In this document: in pieces, positions 55,787-64,000 of the stretch
Position numbering within the stretch: the stretch's first letter is position 1
How the letters are laid out: every line of letters begins with the position of its first letter
DNA from: Macrolepiota albuminosa
Lineage: Eukaryota; Basidiomycota; Agaricomycetes; Agaricales; Agaricaceae
Assembly: GCA_027475525.1 (NCBI GenBank)
Contig: JAMWFC010000049.1
Span: 5,378,947-5,442,946, forward strand
Reading direction: 5' to 3'
DNA: 64,000 nt
Program-made: the position numbers and the translations under genes
The notes under the pieces: model-generated
What the model saw: only the letters and a program-made list of their open reading frames with translations
What the model was told of the DNA's origin: nothing
Database searches by the model: none

Positions 55787-56353
55787 ATGCATCCAGTAGA
55801 GTATTATGTAAGACAGCATCTTGTATTCACTTCAGTTCTAGTTAATCCAATACTGCGGTCTGATTCAGCACTGTGTGATACACACAAGATTGTTCTAGCT
55901 TGTAATCAACAGTTACACCAGGGCTTTGATGAAAATGGCTATCCTTTTGATGCGGAGTATATCATGGAGCTCATGTATGGAAATTTTGATGTGCATACCA
56001 AACCAAGACATGCATATTATCATCATCTGATTCTTTCCTATTATCCAAGTGCTAGAGGTAATCCGAGGTATGCTCCCCGACCATACCCATGTCAAGGCTC
56101 CAACAGCATGCAATATCCACCTCTTCAGCAAGGAGCTTGTTCTCATCCTACAATGCACTATGGCCCACGACATGTACCACCACCTGGAGGCCCACAACAA
56201 CCTCAAGCTCCACAACATGTGCCACCACCACCTCTCCAGAGCCATGGAGCATCTAATGTAGGCCCTTTGCATGGGCCATATGCTAATAGTGAACCATTCT
56301 GGGGTCTGTCAGACCCATATGCACAGGAGGACAATAATAATATGCTCAGTTGA
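55787..56353 (+). CDS. Hypothetical Pro/His/Gln-rich protein fragment
   Basis: This is a 188-codon open frame. The first 85 residues look globular (HKIVLACNQQLHQGFDENG, AEYIMELMYGNFDV). The rest is Pro-, Gln- and His-rich (GPRHVPPPGGPQQPQAPQHV). It ends in DPYAQEDNNNMLS. No family is recognised and no flanking exon or intron signal was confirmed. The composition is more protein-like than the surrounding sequence, so a gene or a fragment of one is possible. Confidence 0.3.
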   Translation: MHPVEYYVRQHLVFTSVLVNPILRSDSALCDTHKIVLACNQQLHQGFDENGYPFDAEYIMELMYGNFDVHTKPRHAYYHHLILSYYPSARGNPRYAPRPYPCQGSNSMQYPPLQQGACSHPTMHYGPRHVPPPGGPQQPQAPQHVPPPPLQSHGASNVGPLHGPYANSEPFWGLSDPYAQEDNNNMLS

Positions 56354-56628
56354 AGTCAACATTTTCTTGTAGCTGATCTAGTGCTGTAGCCAAGTTTTTT
56401 TGATCATATTTCATGTAACTACAAATGTTATTCTTTTCTTGGCATCACACAGTGTGATATTCCACAAAGACAAAGTTATTCAACAGACAAATATCTGATA
56501 TTCCATGAAAATAAAATAATTTGATAGTTTATGAAAACAAATTTGTTTAAGGGATATGTGATATTCCATGAAAACAAACTGATTTGATAGACTACAAAAA
56601 CAAAACTAATTCACAGTCATCCAAAATA
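56354..56628. other. AT-rich flank with repeated gatattccatgaaaacaaa
   Basis: Three imperfect copies of gatattccatgaaaacaaa occur in 56455-56590, just left of the copia element. No gene is seen. Confidence 0.6.
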
Positions 56629-56838
56629 TGTTGAAGATGGACTGAGGAGGTGCCTTCTAAATATGATCACGTGATATGTAATTCATTTTCTTTCTCTAGT
56701 GTCCTTGGCTTCTTCATTCTGAAGCATGAGGACACTAGGTATGTATCTCTTTATTTCAACAATATATTTATTCTGAAGCATGAGGACACTAGTATTCTGA
56801 TCCTAGTCTGTCCAAACTGTGTTGTGCTATCTGCAACA
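56629..56838 (+). repeat. Left LTR of copia element
   Basis: It contains a tandem motif, ttctgaagcatgaggacacta, present twice, about 60 bp apart (about 56718 and 56771). The same arrangement is seen in the right LTR. Confidence 0.92.
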
Positions 56839-56850
56839 GGTTATGAGCCC
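56839..56850 (+). promoter_or_regulatory. Primer-binding site for initiator tRNA-Met half
   Basis: The sequence ggttatgagccc directly follows the left LTR. Its complement, gggctcataacc, is the anticodon stem-loop (CAU) of eukaryotic initiator tRNA-Met. This implies priming by a cleaved tRNA half, as established for Drosophila copia. Confidence 0.85.
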
Positions 56851-57248
56851 AGCCCTACAGACTTACACCAAAGTAGAATCACACACCACTCCATTCATAA
56901 ACATAGCAGTGCCATCTAAGTTTTCTCCCTCACTACCTAGACTATCACACACCTGTCAATCTCCACATTCCCATCAATCATGGATGATATCTCATGGTTG
57001 TCAATAGCAAAACTTGGGGTCATTAAGTACATGGAATGACAGAAAGCCATGTTTAGACATCTAATGTCAGTCAGTGGAGCACGGATTGTAACTGGCAAAG
57101 AATTACTGCCTCTTCTTGAATCCAATAACCCCACTTCCATTAGTATTCTTACTTGCTCAGAAGTGATCAAGCGGCAGGAGAAATTTACCAGTGGCTTGAC
57201 AAGGGAAACAAGATTTATGTAGATGAAATTTGAGACAAACCTGCCCTG

Positions 57249-60200
57249 ATGTGGGCAAAACTTAAGGAGATACACTCAAAATCTGTGCCTAATGCACATT
57301 TCAACTCATTAAGTGATCTCTTCAATGTGTGCCTGTGCAAGAACAAAACCTTAATGCAGCTGTGTACTTATGTCAAGGGAGCTATGCAATGCATCCGCTT
57401 GCTCAGACCTTTGCACATCCTTGGACCAGATGGAGTTTTCAAGCCTGTCTACACTCTCAAAATGCTCAATAACAAGCTCTGTTCAATGGCAATGCTTTGT
57501 GCACTGCCATGTGAAGATTACACACCATTTATTTCCTCTGTCCTGATGTTGAATAACTTGATCAATGATGCAGTCGAGGAAGCATTCCAAACAGAAGAAG
57601 TACAATAGTCCATGGCTGAAGAAAAAGCCGCAGCTGCTGCCCAAATTCTCAAATGTTACCTATGTGATGGTAAATATAAGATCACTGATTTCCCTGTCCT
57701 TCAGTCTGCACATTCTCATGTCAAGAAGGATGATGGAGACTCCAAACCCAAGAAGCGAGGAGGTTGCCACAGTGGAAATGCAGTGGCAAAGGCAACAGAG
57801 GCTCCAAAGGTCAAAGAAAGCTGTGATGGCCCTGCTGTAAAGGCCGAAGCAGCTGTTTGTAGATCCTCTCTGTCAGCAAACAGTCCATCTAACTTGCTGT
57901 AGAACACAGACTCAGGTGCCACAAGCTCTATGATGCTGAATTGTGAGTGATTTATCCCTGACACCTTCAAACTCTGGAGAGTACCGATATGACTTGCAAA
58001 TGATGTGATGGTGTATTTAGCCAGAAAGGGCTCAGTGAGGTTTAGGCCAAAGGGAGAGAATCAAAATAAGCACTTAATGATGTGATATTTTCCAATGTTC
58101 TATTTGTATCCAATTTAGCCAACAATTTACTTTTCATTACCGCCCTCTCTGTGCATCACAGCATTATCATTACTTTTTGTAGACAAAAAGTATTCTTTTC
58201 AGCAAAAGACAAACTGATCTTCTTGGCATCTATTGATAGTACCTTGACCTCCTATCTGGATGGGGAAACACTCATCTTGTCACCATTGTGTTCTGCCAAC
58301 GTATTATTCTTTGGGCCAACATCATCCACAAAGGTTGACAGACAACTGCTGCACAGGCGGATGTGCCACCTCAATGCTGATAGGCTCGAGCAACTGATAC
58401 AAGAAGAATTGACAAGTGATCTCAAATTGTCCCTATCTCCAGCACTTCCCCACATCTGCAAACCATGCTTGTAAGGGAAACAGCACCAGGCAGTATTCCC
58501 ACATGGATGCTGACAGAGCAATGGAAGTGCTAGAAAGAGTCTTCAGCAACATACATGGACCAATGCAAGTAGGCAGTCACCAGTCAAATCACAGATGGTG
58601 GGTGACATTCACTGATGACAGTACAAGGTGGATAGAGGCCTACAACATGACTTGTAAAAGCAACATGTTTGCGGCATTCAAGTCTTTCAAAGCGCAAGCA
58701 GAACGTCACACAGAAAAGAAGATTAATTGTATTCATTTCGACAAGGGTGGTGAATATACTTCCAATGAGTTCATGAACTTCTGTAAATTGGAAGGAATCT
58801 GTGTTGAATTCACTAACATGGCCACTTCCCAACAGAATAGCATTGTGGAGTGACTCAATAGAACTCTAGAAGAAGCAATTATGTCAATGCTATCAGAAGC
58901 CAACCTCCCACAAAGCTTCTGGATGTACATGCTCAGTACATACAGGCACATCTACAACAGATGCCCAACATCTACGCTCCTACATAATCTCACTCCTTTT
59001 AAGGTGTACAAGGATTGTAAGCCATGCATTGGACACCTCTGTGTATTTGGCTGTGCCACATATGTACTCATGAGCCGTGACAAAAGGAAGAGATTACAGA
59101 GACACTGTGTATCAGGAATATTCATTGGTTATCCTGACAACCACGTCAGTTGGAAGGTCTATATTCCTAAGACCAGGGAGATTCTAGTCTCTAGAGATGT
59201 TGTATTTGACAAGACGTGTTTACCTGGTCTCTTGGCTACAAATGCACCTCCACCGCCTCCACTCAAAGTGTTTGATAACTTGCCTGATCTCAATCCCAAC
59301 TCCAATCTTGATGCCACTGTTGTAGAGAGCATGATGAAGGAAAAAGTCAAGGAAGACCCCTTCAACATTGACGAGCTGCTCACTTCTCTATCCAACAATG
59401 ATGAGGACTCAGAATCAATGGTGGAAGCAAGGCCTGAGAGTCAGGCACAGCCAGGAGGTTTGGTGGGAGCAGAACCTGAGCCTGAGAGTCAAGCACAGCT
59501 GGGAGGTTTGGTGGAAGCAGAATCCAAGCCTGAAACACAGCCAGAACCTCAAGCACATGCACCTTGCCAACCCAGGCCTCTGCCACCACTCCATGAACCC
59601 AGCCAGCAAACATGAATTCCAGCATGCAGACCCAACACCAACTATTATGATGCCCTTCAGCACTAGGAACATCATGAATCACTCCTCCTGCACAAACCAC
59701 CACTGCCCTCTCCATCTTCTCCATACCCAGAATGGCCCATAGAGCAGCCGCTGTGGGAAGTCAATGTTAGGAGCATTGACAACCATGGTGAGCAAGAAGT
59801 GGACCTTGTCCTGAATGTAAAATCCAATGAGGCTCTGCTTCTTGCTGGGCATGCCTACATAGAGCAGGGCATCAACTCCTCAGATTTTGGTGCTGTGTGC
59901 ATGAATATAGCCCATGTGTACAAGGTTAGTGCACATGATAAAAACCTGCAGTTGTATTGTAAAGCAATGGCAGGAGAGAACACTGCTCAGTGGCATCAGG
60001 CAATGGTTGATGAAATGAACTCACTCAAGAGTAATGGGACTTGGCATGCAGTTTATTTACCAGCTGGACGGAAGGCAATTGGATCTCATTGGGTTGTCAA
60101 GGTTAAGCATCTCCCCAATAGCACAATTGAATGTTTCAAGACATGAGTGGTTGCACAGGGCTTTAATCAGCAGCTGGAAGTGGATTTTGATGAGACTTTT

Positions 60201-61540
60201 GTGCTAACAGCTTGTTGGGCAGCAGTTTGGATGGTCCTTGCACACGCAGCAATGGAGAACATGCACCTTGAATCTGTAGATATTTTCTCAGCTTTCCTGC
60301 ATGGTGTGATCAACACTGAACTCTACATGAGATTTCCAGATGGGCTTCCAGAGCAGGTACATCCTGACATTGAGCATAAACCAGGTGATAGAAAGGCATG
60401 TGCTAAACTAGAAAAAGGAATCTATGGCCTGTGACAAGGCACCCAGCTATGGAATAGGCATCTTCATCAAGTGCTTGTCAAACTAAGGTTCACACAGATC
60501 ACTTCTGACCCTTGTGTTTATGTCTATCTGAGAGATGGTATTCATATCATTGTCCCAATACACGTTGATGATATGACTCTGGCCTCTAAGTCTCGATCAG
60601 CAATTCTCAAAGTCATAGATGAGCTCTGTCAGTATTTCAAGCTGCACCATCTGGGTCCTACTACAGGCCTTTTGGGCATTGTCATGACATGCAACTATGC
60701 CAAATGCAAGCTCTGGATAGACCAGAAGGCTTATGCAATTGAAACACTCTTGCGGTTCAATATGCTCAACTCTAAGGCTGTAGCTACACCACTTGCTTCC
60801 AGTCCATCTCTCTAAGGCCGACTCACCAAAGACATCCAAAGAAATCAAAGAGATGCATGCAGTCCCATATATACAGGCCACTGGTGCACTCCTCTACCTT
60901 GCAATGTGCACTCAGCCCAACATAGCTTATGCCGTAGGTGTCTTATGTTGTTTCAATGCTTGTTCCGGCCCCAGACATTGGCAAGTCATCAAGCACCTCA
61001 TGAGATATGTGTGTGGCACCCTTGATTACAAGATCAAGTACTCAGTGGACACTGCAGCTTCTTCTCTCTCACCCTATACCATGTACGCTGACACCAACCA
61101 TGGCAGTAACATAGACAATGGCAAGTCAACGACCAGTTCCATCCTCATGGTAGCTGGCAGGGCTGTGAGCTGGATGTTCAAGCTTCAGACCTTAGTTGCA
61201 CTCTCCACCACAGAGGCCAAATTTATGGCAGCAAGTGAAACAGGCCATGAGCTATGTTGACTACAAAACTTTCTTGCAGACATAGGTACACCACAATCCA
61301 CAGCCTTGATGCTCAATCTCGATAATCAGTCCACCATCCTGGTCTCAAAGCAACCAGAACACATGGGCTGCCTCAAGCACTTGGACAGGCACTGGTTCTG
61401 GCTTTGACAAGCTGTATATAATGGTAAAATTAGGCCTATCTACATACCGACCAAAGACATGGCTGCTGATCTCCTCACCAAGATGCTACCATGTGATGTG
61501 GTTGACAAACAAAATGGAGATAGTTAGAGAATTCTCTTGA
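57249..61540 (+). pseudogene. Copia Gag-Pol with multiple nonsense mutations
   Basis: Readable pieces in order are a Gag-like part (57249-57608, NAHFNSLSDLFNV), a knuckle-like segment (LKCYLCDGKYKI, 57640), protease NTDSGATSSMM (57903), the GAG-pre-integrase finger LLHRRMCHLNADRL with CKPCL (58350-58470), integrase core TDDSTRWIEAY, HFDKGGEYTSNEF and ATSQQNSIVE (58610-58850), reverse transcriptase with DIFSAFLHG and IPIHVDDMTLAS (60290-60590; the latter holds the VDD active site), and RNase H STTEAKFMAASE with the tail PIYIPTKDMAADLLTKML (61210-61490). Stops interrupt the frame at 57900, 57947, 58471, 58851, 60144, 60432, 61258 and 61405 and there is a frame change near 60815. Most stops sit where Arg, Gln or Trp is expected. 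The element cannot make its own enzymes. Confidence 0.92.
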
Positions 61541-61582
61541 ACTGAACTCTAGTGACATTGCGGGCACCCCATTAGGTGGGAA

Positions 61583-61797
61583 TGTTGAAGATGGATTGAG
61601 GAGGTGCCCTAAACATAGTCACATGATATGTAGTTCATTTTCTTCCTCTGGCTTCTTCATTCTGAAGCATGAGGACACTAGGTATGTATCTCTTTATTTC
61701 AACAATATATTTATTCTGAAGCACAAGGACACTAGTACTCTAGTCTAAGGTACTCTTGGTCTTGGTCTGTCTCAACTGCATTGTGCCATCTGCAACA
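61583..61797 (+). repeat. Right LTR of copia element
   Basis: It aligns with 56629-56838 with scattered substitutions and small indels, consistent with age. Confidence 0.92.
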
Positions 61798-63169
61798 AAA
61801 TAATGACAGAATTCTGGTCTGGTCAACGAAAACAAACTATTTGATTAATAGTGTAGACTGGTCAAGAAGTTTGAGACCTCATAACCTCCAATCCTCTCCT
61901 CAAACCTCTAGACCTCTCCACTGCCGGGACCGTCCTACCAGGCCCAATTGCAATTTCAGCTTTGAGAAGAGGTGCAGTCGGTGTGCTTAGAGTGGAGAGT
62001 CAATTGGTCTTACTCGATCCCATCAATGATCAGATCCAACATCATTCTTGACACTTGCTGCCAGCATAGACATTTTGCTTTTTGTACACTGCCCTTGAGT
62101 GGAGCGTCAATATTAAATAGAAATATATACTAGAATTCCATAAGTTAGAAGGTTAATGCTTAGGACAGGGACATATTTTTCTTAGGGTTGGCAAGGTGCA
62201 TTAACTTGGATGTATATATCAAACATTGCTGGGTTAGCTGCTGTGGTTAGCAAGGTTAGAAAGTTAACGCTTAGGACAGGGACATAATCTGTGCCGTGCA
62301 AGCCTCAAAATTGGTTAAAATTCTTGTATTTGTGGTTATTTTACTTCAAGGTTGTTTACACTCCTACTGTCAAAAACGCGGTCAATCAGATCATTAGATA
62401 GGATTGAGTTATACCAATCAACTGTTGACTCGTGTGCTTAGGGTACTTACTGTCAGCAAGAGGACCCCCCCTAATGTGCTATCAAGAAGCACATACCGTC
62501 CTGCCAGGGGTGTAAGATGTGTAGTATAGAAAATAATTGTCGTACCCTCAGAACGTGTAATGTAACTGAGGGTACTCTGCGTGGAGGAGGACTGGTATAT
62601 AAGTGAGTGAAGACAATGTAAGGCCAGTGGCCCGGTCAGGAACATTGTGCTTTGACATCAGTTCGTGGCATCCTAATCTAATCCTAACAAAAACATAGCA
62701 TGATGATGGTTTGGAACAAAGAGCATCACGATTGCTATAACCTTTGTTTGAGCATTGTGCTAGTTTTTCTTACCTCTAGCTTCAAAACCGGGTCACAAAG
62801 ATATCTCTCTTATTCTTTTGTGTTGCTTGCCTATTCCTGGTGCACTCATTATTGGGACCGTTCCACGTACTTCTGCTGCTTTGAGGATTCTCTGAGATAC
62901 TTGAACACCTTGTTGCATCTCAGTATTGCTAATCCTTGCATTATGTTCTATGGTGATATGTTCGTGGTGAATGAAATGTGGGCAGTTGTATAATCTCTGA
63001 GTTGTGACATCCTTCTGTGCACTCTTTCGCATTAAAGTCCTTGTCTGCCCATGACACGTTAGTGGGAGGAGTAAAAAAAGGTCAATACTTTGATGATATG
63101 AAATTATGGTCTTTTGAGGTTGTATCATTGAAATCTTCTATATAATATATTAAAGCAATCTGATTAAAG
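61798..63169. other. Region without a supported gene, one direct repeat
   Basis: A direct repeat of about 33 bp containing gcttaggacagggacata occurs at about 62140-62172 and 62253-62286. A TATA-like tatataagtgag at 62595 is followed by a short T/C-rich stretch. Reading frames on both strands around 62700-63128 have no recognisable family. Confidence 0.5.
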
Positions 63170-63583
63170 GTGAATGAAATATTCAGAATTTGTTCAACAT
63201 ACAACTCAGGACATATCTCTAAAAATATCATTAAAGGCATAAAACAGAAATGTGAGTTATTTTCTGAAATGATAGCTACAATAATTCATTTTATATGGTA
63301 TATAGATGCAGACCACCACCAAAGAATCTTAGCTGAGGACACCAAGATCAAAGTCCATAATAAAAAAATCAAAGCAGCACACGATATTTTTGAAAAGAAA
63401 ATCACATCATATGAAGAAACAAAACAGCACTTTGCTTCTGGTTTGGGTACTTCTCAGATTGTGGAACAAGCTCAGAAGTCAGCAGACAAAGCACACAAAG
63501 CATATGAAAAACTTGTGGCATCAATTCCAAGTTTGCCAACAGGTTCAGGTAAAATAGCTGTAGCAACACCATTATATCCATAA
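63170..63583 (+). CDS. Hypothetical coiled-coil protein, possibly one exon
   Basis: This is a 137-codon frame from ATG 63170. Residues 10-45 are hydrophobic in part (MIATIIHFIWYIDAD). Residues 55-115 are Lys/Glu/Ala-rich with heptad-like spacing (IKVHNKKIKAAHDIFEKKITSYEE, VEQAQKSADKAHKAYEKLV), which suggests a helical or coiled-coil segment. No family is recognised, and no splice partners were established. It could be a real small gene or the end of one starting further left. Confidence 0.35.
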   Translation: MNEIFRICSTYNSGHISKNIIKGIKQKCELFSEMIATIIHFIWYIDADHHQRILAEDTKIKVHNKKIKAAHDIFEKKITSYEETKQHFASGLGTSQIVEQAQKSADKAHKAYEKLVASIPSLPTGSGKIAVATPLYP

Positions 63584-63772
63584 AATCTTTATCATTATGC
63601 CTTCGGTATGAATATTAACAGTCATTTGTTTTTGAGAAAATATTAGAAACAGTTTATTGAAGTACAGTCATTGTTGAGCAAGTGCTAAAAACATAATTAT
63701 AACTAATTATCTTTAATTTCAATAATGCGGCACTCTTTTGAGTGCAAAGCAAACCTACTTGTAATAAAAATT

Positions 63773-63988
63773 TCACTGCACAATCCACATCTCTGAGAAA
63801 GGCCTTCTCAGTCCCAAGGTAGAATACCTCTCCTTAAAACTAAATTCTCCATCACTTCCCGTTCCCTCACACTGAGCTCCTGTAATGCTGAGGTGATGCT
63901 CAGTTCTGCCAACATTGATGGAGCTGAAATCGGAGTAGAAGTTGATGAAAGAGAAGCTGAGGGTAGCCGTTTGTGAATTCGAGTCCAT
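63773..63988 (-). CDS. Hypothetical short minus-strand frame at window edge
   Basis: This is a 71-codon frame beginning MDSNSQTATLSFSFINFYSDF, read toward the left. The start is close to the window edge, so upstream exons cannot be judged. The composition is plausible for a beta-rich small protein, but no family is recognised. Confidence 0.2.
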   Translation of the reverse strand: MDSNSQTATLSFSFINFYSDFSSINVGRTEHHLSITGAQCEGTGSDGEFSFKERYSTLGLRRPFSEMWIVQ

Positions 63989-64000
63989 GCAATAGAATCA

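Larger units (their letters stand above)
56629..61797 (+). mobile_element. Ty1/copia LTR retrotransposon, decayed
   Basis: The LTRs (56629-56838, 210 bp; 61583-61797, 215 bp) start tgttgaag and end ctgcaaca. A 5-bp target duplication aaata flanks the element (56624-56628, 61798-61802). A purine-rich tract ggtggga precedes the right LTR. The LTRs differ by several substitutions and indels, so the insertion is much older than the two Ty3 elements. The domain order protease, integrase, reverse transcriptase, RNase H defines Ty1/copia. Confidence 0.95.

Noticed and set aside
62368..62689. Possible solo LTR (TG...CA with internal TATA-like site)
   Set aside because: The five bases on either side do not match as a target duplication, and no second copy exists in the window.

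Overview
The window looks like nuclear DNA of a filamentous basidiomycete, probably an agaricomycete. Most coding regions are split by many 45-65 nt GT-AG introns. The recognisable cellular genes are fungal: a midasin (MDN1) ribosome-assembly ATPase, a Pmc1-type Ca2+-ATPase, a laccase, an MFS sugar transporter, a group-X hybrid histidine kinase and a Crinkler-type gene. Well over half of the window is retrotransposon or repeat.

Layout. 1-1430 holds no gene I can support. A segmental duplication of about 3.1 kb places one MFS sugar-transporter gene at 1786-3840 and a second at 19011-21062. Between the copies lie, on the minus strand, a shattered hybrid histidine kinase (5590-7370) and a decayed midasin (7546-14437), truncated and missing one AAA module boundary. 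An apparently intact plus-strand gene (14610-17721) follows. Its predicted 950-aa product has four Crinkler-like N-terminal modules, a low-complexity spacer and a protein-kinase domain. A LINE remnant precedes the second transporter. The transporter is followed by a laccase 5' portion joined to a CBM19-like 3' end (21779-24083).

26142-48624 is one Ty3/gypsy chromovirus-type element with 234-bp LTRs and a cagat target-site duplication. A second, unrelated Ty3/gypsy element (35051-46325, 932-bp LTRs, ccgg duplication) sits inside its third ORF. The inner element also carries an antisense spliced gene of 715 codons with a Zn2Cys6-like cysteine cluster.

49141-50460 is a near-perfect array of 22 copies of a 60-bp unit. 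It is followed by a run of strong hairpins abutting a Pmc1-like Ca2+-ATPase gene (about 50600-54842) that has lost its usual 5' end. 56629-61797 is a decayed Ty1/copia element with 210/215-bp LTRs, an aaata target-site duplication and a primer-binding site matching the anticodon arm of initiator tRNA-Met. The rest is AT-rich and has no confidently assigned gene.

Overall, nearly all cellular genes carry small indels or truncations, while the two nested Ty3 elements and the Crinkler-kinase gene keep long open frames. This fits a decaying, repeat-rich compartment with recent retrotransposon insertion and one conspicuously preserved effector-like gene. All family assignments rest on motifs read by eye; no database search was possible.
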